64,000 nt of DNA from assembly GCF_021730305.1 (NCBI RefSeq), contig NZ_CP032674.1:434001-498000 (forward strand). The letters are read 5' to 3'. This DNA comes from Xanthobacter sp. YC-JY1 (lineage in GTDB: Bacteria; Pseudomonadota; Alphaproteobacteria; Rhizobiales; Xanthobacteraceae). Below, one piece after another: positions 1-10,046 of the stretch. The first letter of the stretch is position 1. Each line of letters opens with the position of its first letter. The position numbers were made by a program, and so were the translations under genes. Below the pieces are notes generated by a model, which worked only from the letters and a program-made list of their open reading frames with translations, did not search any database and had not been told where the DNA came from.

Positions 1-1443
<1,443 letters not shown>

Positions 1444-1577
1444 CGGCCCCGTTTCCCGTCTGGATGGTGGCTGGCGGGGTTGGCAGGCTTCCTGCTCCCC
1501 AGTTCGGGCGCAGCAAGGGCGCGCCCGCGAAGCAAAACGCCCCGCTCGCGAATAAGGAAGTCATGGGGGCGATAAAA

Positions 1578-1596
1578 CGTCAACAATTTGTTGACG
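1578..1596. promoter_or_regulatory. perfect 19-bp palindrome in divergent promoter region, probable operator
   Basis: CGTCAACAATTTGTTGACG has two perfect 9-base arms around one central T. It lies in the 333-base gap (1444-1776) between the divergent oxoprolinase-like gene and the TRAP operon, in an AT-richer stretch. Size and symmetry fit a dimeric MarR- or GntR-type regulator. The MarR-family gene at 4744-5295, the last gene of the cluster, is the obvious candidate ligand (inference). Apart from this palindrome and the short reading frame at 1694-1780, nothing else was recognised in the gap. Confidence 0.6.
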
Positions 1597-1693
1597 AAAT
1601 ATCGAAGGCAGGAGAACATCCTTCCAAGAGCACCCGAAAGGCCGGTTCTTCTTGGCCGGCAGAACAAGGGTGCCGGTCTCCAGAGGGGTTCCG

Positions 1694-1780
1694 ATGACCA
1701 GCGAAGAATTCCGTCACCGAACGGGGGCCGCGCGGACCTGCGCCCTGGCCCCGGCGCACACCCCGGGGGTGTCGCGATGA
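1694..1780 (+). CDS. possible 28-codon leader ORF overlapping the dctQ start
   Basis: An ATG at 1694 opens a 28-codon frame ending in the TGA at 1778-1780, which overlaps the ATG (1777) of the TRAP small permease as ATGA. AGAGGGG lies 3-9 bases upstream of the ATG and could act as a ribosome binding site, whereas the TRAP gene itself has only a weak GGGGGTG. The arrangement would allow translational coupling. The peptide has no recognisable domain and no run of one amino acid that would suggest attenuation. It could equally be chance in GC-rich DNA. Confidence 0.25.
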   Translation: MTSEEFRHRTGAARTCALAPAHTPGVSR

Positions 1781-2325
1781 TCCGCAAGCTGCTCGATGGC
1801 CTTTATTTCGCGTCCGGCGTCGCTGCGGCCGGTTTTCTGGTGCTCATCTTCGCGTTGATGATGGGTCTGTCGGTGGGCCGGCAGTTCGGCATCAACATTC
1901 CTTCCGGCGACGACTTCGCCGCATGGTCCATGGCCGCCATGGCCTTTCTCGGCCTCGCCCACACCTTCCGCTATGGCGAGATGATCCGCGTGGGCCTCGT
2001 GCTGGAGCGGCTCACCGGGCGGCGGCGGCAGGCGCTGGAACTGTTCTCGCTGACGGTTGGCGTCGCTTTCCTCGCCTATTTCACCTGGAATGCCGGTCGC
2101 CTCGCCTTTGATTCCTGGCGCTTCAACGACATGTCGCAGGGCGTCGTCGCTGTGCCGCTGTGGTTCCCCCAGCTGGGCTATGCCGGCGGCCTCGCCATCC
2201 TGCTCATCGCCATGACCGACGAGCTCGTGAACGTGGCGTGCGGCAATCGCCCCCGCTACGAGAAGGAGCCGGTCTCCTCGCCCGATGAGCTGGTCGACCG
2301 CATCGCGTCGGGGGGAGGCGTCTGA
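1777..2325 (+). CDS. TRAP transporter small permease (DctQ family)
   Basis: 182 residues with four hydrophobic segments, the usual size and shape of the small membrane subunit of tripartite ATP-independent periplasmic transporters. It begins MIRKLLDGLYFASG and carries the family-typical charged loop after the second segment (YGEMIRVGLVLERL). An upstream in-frame start at 1588 is rejected because the extension is Arg/Pro-rich and does not look like protein. The large permease starts three bases after the stop, so the two are co-translated. With the large permease and binding protein it should import an organic acid or similar substrate using an ion gradient; the neighbouring oxoprolinase-like gene suggests a 5-oxoproline-like compound (inference). 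Confidence 0.85.
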   Translation: MIRKLLDGLYFASGVAAAGFLVLIFALMMGLSVGRQFGINIPSGDDFAAWSMAAMAFLGLAHTFRYGEMIRVGLVLERLTGRRRQALELFSLTVGVAFLAYFTWNAGRLAFDSWRFNDMSQGVVAVPLWFPQLGYAGGLAILLIAMTDELVNVACGNRPRYEKEPVSSPDELVDRIASGGGV

Positions 2326-2327
2326 GC

Positions 2328-3644
2328 ATGCCCCACCTCGATCTCATCCAGCTCTCGCTGGTCCTCCTCGTCTTCCTCATCGCGATCCTCGCCTCCGGCG
2401 TGTGGATCGCCCTTGGGCTCGGCCTCGTCGGCCTTCTGGCCATGGTGCTGACCACGCCGGTGCCCATCGGCCAGGTGCTCGCCACCACGGTGTGGAGCGC
2501 CAGCGCCTCGTGGACCCTCGCCGCCTTGCCCCTGTTCATCTGGATGGGCGAGATCCTGTTCCGAACCCGATTGTCGGAGGAGATGTTCCGGGGGCTTGCC
2601 CCCTGGCTGCAATGGCTGCCCGGGCGGCTGCTGCATGTGAACGTGATCGGCTGCGGAATCTTCGCGGCGGTGTCCGGCTCCTCGGCCGCCACCTGCGCCA
2701 CCATCGGCAAGATCGCTTTGCCGGAGCTGGACAAGCGCGGCTACGACAAGGGCATGAGCCTCGGCTCGCTGGCGGGTTCCGGCACGCTCGGCCTGCTCAT
2801 CCCGCCGTCCATCCCCATGGTGGTCTATGCGGTGACGGCCAACGTCTCCGTGCTGCAGGTGTTCCTGGCGGGCTTCCTGCCGGGCCTTCTCGTGATGGGT
2901 CTCTATTCGGGCTACATCATGCTGTGGTCGCTGCTCAATCCCGGCCGCACCCCGCCGCGCGACCCGCCCATGCCGTTCGCAGAGAAGCTCCGCCAGTCGG
3001 CCAAGCTGCTGCCCTGCCTCTTCCTGATCGCGGGGGTGTTCCTGTCGCTCGTGCTCGGCATCGCCACCGCCACCGAATGCGCAGCATGGGGCGTCACCGG
3101 CGCTCTGGCGCTGGCGTGGTGGAGCGGCACGCTCACCTGGAAGACGCTGGTCGAAAGCGTCATGAGCGCCACGCGGCTCAGCTGCATGATCATGCTCATC
3201 ATCGCGGGCGCCGCCTTCACCACCGCGGCCATGGCCTATACGGGCATTCCCGTCGCCTTGGCGGAGTGGGTGCAGGGGCTGAACCTCACCCCCGGCAAGC
3301 TCGCCCTCGCGCTGACCGTGATGTACATCATCCTCGGCTGCCTCGTGGACGGCATCTCCATGATCGTGCTCACCGCGGTCATCGTGCTGCCCATGGTGAA
3401 GCAGGCGGGCTTCGACCTCGTGTGGTTCGGCGTCTATCTCGTGATCCACGTGGAGATGGCGCAGATCACCCCGCCGGTGGGCTTCAACCTGTTCGTGCTG
3501 CAGAACATGAGCGGTCGCGATACGCTCACCGTGGCGAAGGCGGCTCTGCCGTTCTTCATTCTTCTCAATATCGCGGTCATCATCATCACGACGTTTCCGG
3601 AGATCGCTTTGGTGTTGCCGCGCTGGGTGTTCCCGGGCGGCTGA
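2328..3644 (+). CDS. TRAP transporter large permease (DctM family)
   Basis: 438 residues, the normal length for DctM-type subunits, almost entirely made of hydrophobic segments. The stretch GSGTLGLLIPPSIPMVVYAV is the hallmark of the family, and ITPPVGFNLFVLQ near the C-terminus is its second-repeat counterpart. This subunit forms the ion-coupled translocation path in the inner membrane. It lies between the small permease (directly upstream) and the periplasmic binding protein (49 bases downstream), giving the order Q-M-P on one transcript. Confidence 0.92.
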   Translation: MPHLDLIQLSLVLLVFLIAILASGVWIALGLGLVGLLAMVLTTPVPIGQVLATTVWSASASWTLAALPLFIWMGEILFRTRLSEEMFRGLAPWLQWLPGRLLHVNVIGCGIFAAVSGSSAATCATIGKIALPELDKRGYDKGMSLGSLAGSGTLGLLIPPSIPMVVYAVTANVSVLQVFLAGFLPGLLVMGLYSGYIMLWSLLNPGRTPPRDPPMPFAEKLRQSAKLLPCLFLIAGVFLSLVLGIATATECAAWGVTGALALAWWSGTLTWKTLVESVMSATRLSCMIMLIIAGAAFTTAAMAYTGIPVALAEWVQGLNLTPGKLALALTVMYIILGCLVDGISMIVLTAVIVLPMVKQAGFDLVWFGVYLVIHVEMAQITPPVGFNLFVLQNMSGRDTLTVAKAALPFFILLNIAVIIITTFPEIALVLPRWVFPGG

Positions 3645-3693
3645 GAGGAAACGAGTACGCGTCGTCCACAACGAACCAGAGAGAGACCAGAAC

Positions 3694-4680
3694 ATGGCGC
3701 CTTTCCGCACCCTTGCTTCCGCGCTGCTCGCGGCCGGCCTCGCCGCTCTGGCGAGCGCCGCGCCTGCCGCCGCGCAGACCAAGTGGAACCTCGCCTCGGC
3801 CTATCCGGCGGACAATTTCCACACCGAGAACCTCGCCCAGTTCGCCAAGGACGTGGAGGCGGCGAGCGGCGGCAAGCTCGCCGTGACGCTCCAGCCCAAC
3901 GCCGTCCTGTTCAAGGCGCCCGAGATCAAGCGCGCCGTCGCCACCGGGCAGGTGCAGGCGGGCGAGGTGCTCATCTCCATCCACGAGAACGAGGACCCCA
4001 TCTTCGGCGTGGACGTGGTGCCCTTCCTCGCCACCTCCTATGGCGCCTCCAAGAAGCTGTGGGATGCCTCCCGCCCGGCGGTGGAGAAGAAGCTCGCCGC
4101 CCAGGGCATCAAGCTGCTCTATGCGGTGCCGTGGCCGCCGCAGGGCCTGTTCTCCAAGAATGCCGTCGCCAAGGTGGAAGACCTGAAGGGCGCCAAGTGG
4201 CGGGCCTACAATGCCGGCACCTCGCGCATCGGCGAGGCGGTGGGCGCCCAGTCCGTCACCGTGCAGCAGGCGGAGCTGGCGCAGGCGCTCGCCACCGGCG
4301 TGGTCAACGCCCTCATCACCTCCAGCGCCACCGGCAATGACGTGAAGATCTGGGAGAGCATTCCCTATTTCTACGACATCCAGGCCTGGCTGCCGAAGAA
4401 CGTCATCTTCGTGAACCAGGCGGCGTTCGACGCCCTCGACAAGCCCACCCAGGAAGCGGTGCTGAAGGCCGCCGCCGCCGCCGAGACCCGCGGCTGGAAG
4501 CTCTCCGAGGAGAAGACCAAGGCCTATATGGACATCCTCGCCGCCAAGGGCATGACAGTGGCCCCGCCCTCGCCCGAGCTGAAGGCCGGCTTCGAGAAGA
4601 TTGGCGGCACCCTGACCGAGGCGTGGCTCGCCAAGGCCGGCCCGGCGGGCCAGGAGATCATCGCCGCCTACAAGAAGTGA
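3694..4680 (+). CDS. TRAP transporter substrate-binding protein (DctP family)
   Basis: 328 residues with a signal peptide (about residues 1-28, cleaved near APAAAQ) followed by KWNLASAYPADNFHTENLAQFAKDVE, the start of a DctP/YiaO-type periplasmic binding domain. The region LKGAKWRAYNAGTSRIGEAVGAQ matches the part of the family that holds the conserved Arg contacting the substrate carboxylate. It captures the substrate in the periplasm and passes it to the two permease subunits encoded just upstream. A strong hairpin follows the stop (4696-4726). The substrate cannot be read from the sequence. Confidence 0.9.
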   Translation: MAPFRTLASALLAAGLAALASAAPAAAQTKWNLASAYPADNFHTENLAQFAKDVEAASGGKLAVTLQPNAVLFKAPEIKRAVATGQVQAGEVLISIHENEDPIFGVDVVPFLATSYGASKKLWDASRPAVEKKLAAQGIKLLYAVPWPPQGLFSKNAVAKVEDLKGAKWRAYNAGTSRIGEAVGAQSVTVQQAELAQALATGVVNALITSSATGNDVKIWESIPYFYDIQAWLPKNVIFVNQAAFDALDKPTQEAVLKAAAAAETRGWKLSEEKTKAYMDILAAKGMTVAPPSPELKAGFEKIGGTLTEAWLAKAGPAGQEIIAAYKK

Positions 4681-4695
4681 GCCCGACGTGACCCC

Positions 4696-4726
4696 GCGGC
4701 CGGGGAGGGCACTCCGCCCCGGCCGC
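4696..4726 (+). terminator. hairpin between dctP and the MarR gene
   Basis: GCGGCCGGGG (4696-4705) pairs perfectly with CCCCGGCCGC (4717-4726) around an 11-base loop, 15 bases after the dctP stop. No T-run follows, so it may be a partial terminator or an mRNA-stabilising structure that lets the binding protein be made in excess over the downstream regulator. Confidence 0.45.
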
Positions 4727-4743
4727 ACCACAGGATCGATCCC

Positions 4744-5295
4744 GTGACCAAGGACATCCCCCCGAAGGCGCTCGAGGGCGCTCGCCGCAAGGCCGGCCCC
4801 TCCATCGTCTCCTCCGCCCATCTCGCGGACGGGGCGCTGCCGGCGCTGTCCGAGTTCGAGTTCGGGCTCAACATGCTCACCCACGCCTATGGCCGCTGGA
4901 TGGTGCGCTGCATGGCGGCGGCGGGCGTGCCGGACCTTTCGGCCCTCGACGTGCTGATCCTGCACCACGTGGTCCATCGCGACCGGCCGAAGACCATCGC
5001 CGACCTCTGCCTCGTGCTCGACGTGGAGGACACCCACCTCGTCACCTATGCGGCGAAGAAGCTGCAGGGCCTCAGCCTCGTGGAAGGCGGCCGGCGGGGC
5101 AAGGAGAAGACGCTCTCCGCCAGCGAGACCGGCCGCGCCGTCTGCGCGCGCTATCGCGAGGTGCGCGAGGCGCTGCTGGCAGACGCGGTCGCCGCCACCG
5201 GCATCGATCCGGCCCGGCTCTCCGAGATGGCGGCGCTGTTGCGCACCCTTTCCGGCCATTACGACCAGGCCGCGCGCGCCGCCGCGTCGCTCTGA
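4744..5295 (+). CDS. MarR-type winged-helix transcriptional regulator
   Basis: 183 residues. Residues about 35-150 form a winged helix: an N-terminal helix (EFEFGLNMLTHAYGRWMVRC), the helix-turn-helix (DRPKTIADLCLVLDVEDTHLVTYAAKKLQGLSLV) and the wing with GRRGKEKTLSASETG. It uses a GTG start. Its position as last gene after the TRAP genes suggests it controls import, probably through the 19-bp palindrome at 1578-1596. Family members usually repress until a small ligand binds; the ligand here is unknown. Confidence 0.8.
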   Translation: MTKDIPPKALEGARRKAGPSIVSSAHLADGALPALSEFEFGLNMLTHAYGRWMVRCMAAAGVPDLSALDVLILHHVVHRDRPKTIADLCLVLDVEDTHLVTYAAKKLQGLSLVEGGRRGKEKTLSASETGRAVCARYREVREALLADAVAATGIDPARLSEMAALLRTLSGHYDQAARAAASL

Positions 5296-5397
5296 AGCCG
5301 GCTTAAGATTCCGCCCGCGCGGGCATGGTGCGCCGGGGGCGTTCGGCTATGATGGGCCGTCGCCCCCACCCGGATCGCAAAGGACGGACCGCGCCCC

Positions 5398-6492
5398 ATG
5401 TGGCTTGACGATCTGCGTCCCTTCCGTCCCGCAGCGGCCGACACGCTCCCCTGCGCGACCGAGGACGCCTATCGCGCGTTCGGGCTGGCGCGCGGCACGG
5501 TGCGCGACGCGGTTCCGGCCAGCCTCGCCTTCGGCCGGCTGCGGCTGTTCTCGCGCGCAGATGCGCCCGCCCGCAGCGTGCTGGTGGTGGCGCCCATCGC
5601 CGGCGGCTATCCCTTCCTCATGCGCGATCTTCTCGCCGCTCTGCTGCCGGGCGCCGGCCGGGTAGGCATTACCGAATGGCCCAATGCGCGCTATCTGCCG
5701 CTCGATGCCGGACGCTTCGGCTTCGCCGAGAACTGCCTCGAGGCCGCGCAGATGGCCCGCGCGCTGGCGGTAGCGGGGCCGGTGCATGTGGTGGGCGTGT
5801 GCCAGGGGGCGCTGCCCGCCTTTGCCGCCGCCTGCCTCTTGGCGGACGAGGGCCTGCCGGTGGCGAGCCTGAGCCTCGTGGGCGGACCCATGGACCCCGC
5901 GCGCAATCCCACCCGCCTGTGGAAGATGCTGCAGGAGCGCTCGCTGGAGGCGCTGGAGGCGCAGGTGGTGGAGGAGGTGCCGCAGGGCCTGCCCGGCGCC
6001 GGGCGCCGCGTGTTCCCGGCCTGGCGGCAGATCGACACCTTCGCCCTCTACCTCTGGCGGCAATCCATCACCGGCGGCGAGCTGCCCATGCGCCTGTTGT
6101 TCGACGACGGCGCGGACCCGCTGCGCTTCCCGCTTTCCCGGCTGTGCTGGACCATGATGGACGTGCCGGCGGAATTCTTCATGGAGAACGTCTCCACCAT
6201 CTTCCGCGACAACGCCCTCGCCCATGGCAGGCTGGAGATCGGTGGCCACGCCGTGCGGGCGGAGGCCTTTCGCGGCGCGCTGCTCACCATCGAGGGCACT
6301 GACGACGACATCTCCGCCCCCGGCCAGACGCAAGCCGCCCACGATCTGTGCCGCGCCGTTCCGGACGCCCTTCGCCGCCATGTCAGCGTGGCGGGTGCCG
6401 GCCATTTCGGCCTGTTCTACGGCCGCCGGATGCGCGCCACCGTGGTGCCCGCGCTGATCGAGGCCATGGAGGCGGGCGAACGGGCGCTGTGA
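5398..6492 (+). CDS. intracellular polyhydroxyalkanoate depolymerase-like alpha/beta hydrolase (PhaZ type)
   Basis: 364 residues with an alpha/beta-hydrolase fold. The nucleophile elbow is VVGVCQGALPAF, so a Cys (residue 135) replaces the usual Ser, as in intracellular PhaZ depolymerases of the Cupriavidus type. TEWPNARYLPLDAGRFGF is also typical of this family, GTDDDIS supplies the acid and GAGHFGLF the His of the triad. It would break down stored poly(3-hydroxybutyrate) in the cytoplasm. A class I phaC lies at 48.9 kb in the same window. The protein is somewhat shorter than typical PhaZ (about 410-420), so a related esterase role is possible. Confidence 0.75.
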   Translation: MWLDDLRPFRPAAADTLPCATEDAYRAFGLARGTVRDAVPASLAFGRLRLFSRADAPARSVLVVAPIAGGYPFLMRDLLAALLPGAGRVGITEWPNARYLPLDAGRFGFAENCLEAAQMARALAVAGPVHVVGVCQGALPAFAAACLLADEGLPVASLSLVGGPMDPARNPTRLWKMLQERSLEALEAQVVEEVPQGLPGAGRRVFPAWRQIDTFALYLWRQSITGGELPMRLLFDDGADPLRFPLSRLCWTMMDVPAEFFMENVSTIFRDNALAHGRLEIGGHAVRAEAFRGALLTIEGTDDDISAPGQTQAAHDLCRAVPDALRRHVSVAGAGHFGLFYGRRMRATVVPALIEAMEAGERAL

Positions 6493-6535
6493 GCGTGCCG
6501 CGGCCCGCCGGGGCGCGCCGCGGGGGGGCCGGCGC

Positions 6536-8158
6536 TCAGTTCCGCAGGCCCGGCGCTTCCTGCCCCGTGCGGGCGACATATTCCGTGTAGCCGCCATTGT
6601 ACTGGTGGATGCCGTCTTCCGTCAGCTCCAGCACGCGGTTGGAGAGGGCGGCGAGGAAGTGGCGGTCATGCGAGACGAACAGCATCGTTCCCTCGTAGTT
6701 CGCCAGCGCCTCCACCAGCATCTCCTTGGTGGTCATGTCGAGATGGTTGGTGGGCTCGTCCAGCACCAGGAAGTTCGGCGGGTCGAACAGCATCTTGGCC
6801 ATCACGAGCCGCGCCTTCTCGCCGCCGGAGAGCACGCGGCAGCGCTTTTCCGCGTCGTCGCCGGAGAAGCCGAAGCAGCCGGCGAGGGTGCGCAGGGCGC
6901 CCTGTCCGGCCTGCGGGAAGGCGTCCTCCAGCGTCTCGAACACGGTGCGCTCGCCCTCCAGGAGGTCCATGGCGTGCTGGGCGAAATAGCCCATCTTCAC
7001 GCTGCCGCCGACATTCACCGTGCCCTCGTCCGGCGTGGCGGCACCGGCGATGAGCTTGAGCAGCGTGGACTTGCCGGCGCCGTTGACGCCCATGACGCAC
7101 CAGCGCTCGCGGCGGCGGATGTGGAAATCCAGCCCCTCATAGATGACCTTGCTGCCATAGCTTTTGTGGACGCCCTTGAGGCTCGCCACGTCCTCGCCGG
7201 AGCGGGGCGCGGGGGCGAACTCGAAGGCCACCGCCTCGCGCCGGCGGGGCGGCTCCACCCGGTCGATCTTCTCCAGCTTCTTCACCCGGCTCTGCACCTG
7301 CGCGGCGTGGGAGGCGCGGGCCTTGAAGCGCTCGATGAAGGCGATTTCCTTGGCCAGCATGGCCTGCTGGCGCTCGTACTGCGCCTGCTGCTGCTTCTCG
7401 TTCATCGCCCGCTGGCCGGCGTAGAATTCATAGTCGCCGGAATAGGTGTTGAGGCTGCCGGCGTCGATCTCGACGATCTTGTTGACGATGCGGTTCATGA
7501 AGGCGCGATCGTGCGACGTCATCATCAGCGCGCCGTCGAAGCCCTTCAGGAAGCTCTCCAGCCAGATCAGGCTCTCGATGTCGAGATGGTTGGAGGGTTC
7601 GTCCAGCAGCATCACGTCCGGCCGCATGAGGAGGATGCGGGCGAGGGCCACGCGCATCTTCCAGCCGCCGGAGAGCTTGCCCACGTCGCCGTCCATCATC
7701 TCCTGGGAGAAGCCGAGGCCGGCGAGAACCTCTGCCGCGCGGCCTTCCAGCGCGTAGCCGCCCAACTCCTCGAAGCGGCCCTGCACCTCGCCATAGCGCT
7801 CGACGAGGGCATCCATCTCGTCCATGCGGTCGGGATCGCCCAGCGCCGCCTCGATCTCCTTCAGCTCGGCCGCGACCGTGCTGACCGGGCCGGCGCCGTC
7901 CATCACCTCGGCGAGGGCGGAGCGGCCGGCCATCTCGCCCACATCCTGGCTGAAATAGCCGATGGTGATGCCGCGATCCGCCGAGACCTGCCCCTCGTCC
8001 GGCGTCTCCTGCCCGGTCATCATGCGGAACAACGTGGTCTTGCCGGCGCCGTTGGGGCCGACGAGACCCACCTTCTCCCCCTTCAGCAGCGCGGCGGACG
8101 CCTCGATGAAGACGAGCTGCCGGCCGTTCTGCTTGCTGATGTTGTCGAGGCGGATCAT
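6536..8158 (-). CDS. ABC-F family ATP-binding protein (YbiT/Uup-like)
   Basis: 540 residues with two ATPase cassettes and no membrane segment. The first has GPNGAGKTTLF, the signature KLSGGWKMRVALA and Walker B VMLLDEPSNHLD; the second has GVNGAGKSTLL, VLSGGEKARLVMA and FLVLDEPTNHLD. Between them is the charged linker (about residues 240-310, rich in Glu, Lys, Gln and Arg) characteristic of ABC-F proteins. Members act on the ribosome as translation factors or antibiotic-protection proteins rather than as transporters. It is transcribed in the same direction as the upstream sulfur genes but after a 95-base gap, so it may have its own promoter. Confidence 0.92.
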   Translation of the reverse strand: MIRLDNISKQNGRQLVFIEASAALLKGEKVGLVGPNGAGKTTLFRMMTGQETPDEGQVSADRGITIGYFSQDVGEMAGRSALAEVMDGAGPVSTVAAELKEIEAALGDPDRMDEMDALVERYGEVQGRFEELGGYALEGRAAEVLAGLGFSQEMMDGDVGKLSGGWKMRVALARILLMRPDVMLLDEPSNHLDIESLIWLESFLKGFDGALMMTSHDRAFMNRIVNKIVEIDAGSLNTYSGDYEFYAGQRAMNEKQQQAQYERQQAMLAKEIAFIERFKARASHAAQVQSRVKKLEKIDRVEPPRRREAVAFEFAPAPRSGEDVASLKGVHKSYGSKVIYEGLDFHIRRRERWCVMGVNGAGKSTLLKLIAGAATPDEGTVNVGGSVKMGYFAQHAMDLLEGERTVFETLEDAFPQAGQGALRTLAGCFGFSGDDAEKRCRVLSGGEKARLVMAKMLFDPPNFLVLDEPTNHLDMTTKEMLVEALANYEGTMLFVSHDRHFLAALSNRVLELTEDGIHQYNGGYTEYVARTGQEAPGLRN

Positions 8159-8253
8159 GGGACAGGGGCACCCGGGGAATTGGAGGTCGTGCGCGTGGCG
8201 CGCTTTCCCGGGGGCTTAATCCATCCTGTTGCGGTGCGAAAGGGGCGCCTCGC

Positions 8254-9393
8254 TCAGGCGGCGCGATAGGCGCGCAGATAGTGGGCCTCGAACATCCGCT
8301 TCACATGGTGCAGCGGACCGAGCCGGGGCAGGCTGAAATTGCGTCGCACGTCGCGAAACACGAGCATGCCCGCATCCAACGTATCGACGATGCAGACGAG
8401 TTCCGGCCGGAAGGTTTCGCGTTCCGGCCGGCCGGCGAGGGCGGCGGCGATGTTGCGGGCGGCGGCACGGGCCTGGAGGTCGGCCTGGTGGGCCTGCTTG
8501 GGCATCCAGTCCGGGCCGGGGAAGGAGCCGGCGTCGCCTGCCACGTAGACGTCATCGAGCCCATGAACGGCGCAGGTGGCATCGGCGGCGATGAAGCCGC
8601 CGGGCGAGAGCGGCAGGCAGCTTTCGGTCAGCCACGCCGGCCCGGTGAGGCCGGGCATAAAGAGGATCAGGTCGGTGGGAATCTCGCCGCCTTCCGTCAC
8701 CACCCTGTCGGGTGCGAAGCGTAGCGGCTTGTGGCCGAGGTGGGTCCTGATGCCGCGCCGCTCCATCTCCTTCAAAAGCCCGGCCACCGCCTTGGCGCCA
8801 AGGCGCTGGCCGGGCTGGGTGGAGGCGTTGAAGAAGACGAGATCCACCGCCTCCCGCCGGCCCTGCCGCCGCAGCAGCGTGTCGAGGCCGAACAGGAATT
8901 CGAACATCGGCCCGCCGCGCACCGCCGAGGGCTCCTGCGGATTGGCGCCGAAGCCGATGGCAATGGCGCCATGTTGGAGCGCGCCGATACGCTGGCGCAG
9001 GGCGTCCGCCACCGCGACCCCCTCGCAGGGAATGATGGCGTTCTCGATGCCCGGCAGCTTGCGGATGTAGCGCCCGCCTGTGGCGATGAGCAGCACGTCA
9101 TTCTCAATGACGCCGCCGCTGGTGTGGACGCGGCGTCCGCCGTCCGTCACCTGCTCCACGGTGGCGGGGACATGGCGGACGTCGTGGCGGGCGAAGAAGC
9201 CTGCGAGCGGGATCGTCAGGTCCTCCGCCCGCCGCAGCCCTGCCGGCACCCAGATGAGGCTCGGCAGATAGGTGAGCACGGGCGCGGGCGACACCACGGT
9301 GATGTCGGCACCGACGTGTCGCCGTCGCAGCTCCCGTACGGCCGTCAGCGCCGCAAAGCCGGAACCGAGAATGACGATGCGCGGCGCGGACAT
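8254..9393 (-). CDS. SQR-like FAD/NAD(P)-dependent pyridine nucleotide-disulfide oxidoreductase
   Basis: 379 residues. The N-terminus RIVILGSGFAALTAVRELRRR is an FAD-binding Rossmann motif and VYVAGDAGSFPG is the second FAD contact, the layout of sulfide:quinone oxidoreductases and flavocytochrome c subunits. Cys123 aligns with the first SQR Cys, but the region expected to hold the second redox Cys reads GFGANPQEPSAVRGG and has none. It is therefore probably not a classical SQR. It begins five bases after the stop of the YeeE/YedE-type gene, so it belongs to that operon. The reading frame stays open upstream, but the ATG at 9393 is the start that gives the Rossmann fold. Confidence 0.75.
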   Translation of the reverse strand: MSAPRIVILGSGFAALTAVRELRRRHVGADITVVSPAPVLTYLPSLIWVPAGLRRAEDLTIPLAGFFARHDVRHVPATVEQVTDGGRRVHTSGGVIENDVLLIATGGRYIRKLPGIENAIIPCEGVAVADALRQRIGALQHGAIAIGFGANPQEPSAVRGGPMFEFLFGLDTLLRRQGRREAVDLVFFNASTQPGQRLGAKAVAGLLKEMERRGIRTHLGHKPLRFAPDRVVTEGGEIPTDLILFMPGLTGPAWLTESCLPLSPGGFIAADATCAVHGLDDVYVAGDAGSFPGPDWMPKQAHQADLQARAAARNIAAALAGRPERETFRPELVCIVDTLDAGMLVFRDVRRNFSLPRLGPLHHVKRMFEAHYLRAYRAA

Positions 9394-9398
9394 GGGGA

Positions 9399-10019
9399 TC
9401 ACTCCGCCGGTTCGAGGTGCGGGCGCGCGGCCTTGGCCGGCGTGGGGCCGAAATCGCCGTCCACGTCGGCGCCGAGGTCGGCGCGCCACGGCCGCCACAT
9501 CTCCAGCCCCACGAGGATCAGCACCAGCACCGCCGCGAGGCCGCCGGCCATCACCGGATATGAGAGGCCGGTGAGGTCCATGAAGGTGATCTTGCCCGGC
9601 CCGGAAGCCGCGAGGATCGGCTTCAGCACCGGCTCGGCATAGCCGAAGGCGGTGGCGCCGGCGAGGCCGCCGAGGAGGGTGAACAGGGCATCGCGATAGC
9701 CCACCCCCACCTGCGCGAGGACGGTGCCGGGGCAGGCGCCGGCCAGCGCGATGCCGGCGCCGAGCATGAGGCCGCCTACCACGTCGGCGGCATAGAAGGT
9801 CGCCTTGGGCGCGAGCTTGACGAGGCCGAAGCCGTGGAGCGTCGCGATCACCACCGCGCCGGTGGCGACGGCGGTGAGGAACACCTTGAGCATGATGAAA
9901 TTCTTGAGCTGCATCTGCCCCACGATCATGCCCGGCTCGAACACGCGGGACTTTTCGAGGGCGACGCCGAACACCGTGCCCATGAGCAGGCCGATGACGA
10001 TGGATTGGACCAGAGACAT
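9399..10019 (-). CDS. YeeE/YedE-type sulfur transport protein, second half (ACPGT half)
   Basis: 206 residues, largely hydrophobic, with the motif GIALAGACPGTVLAQVG. The Cys in this motif is conserved in the C-terminal repeat of TsuA/YeeE thiosulfate permeases. Here the protein is half the size of a full TsuA and is encoded next to the other half (10047-10613), so the two probably form one permease. The C-terminal 30 residues are polar. Predicted role: inner-membrane uptake or export of thiosulfate or another reduced sulfur compound. Operon order: GCTSGHG half, this gene, SQR-like flavoprotein. Confidence 0.8.
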   Translation of the reverse strand: MSLVQSIVIGLLMGTVFGVALEKSRVFEPGMIVGQMQLKNFIMLKVFLTAVATGAVVIATLHGFGLVKLAPKATFYAADVVGGLMLGAGIALAGACPGTVLAQVGVGYRDALFTLLGGLAGATAFGYAEPVLKPILAASGPGKITFMDLTGLSYPVMAGGLAAVLVLILVGLEMWRPWRADLGADVDGDFGPTPAKAARPHLEPAE

Positions 10020-10046
10020 GGAGGTTCTCCTTGCCGATGTTCGGCG

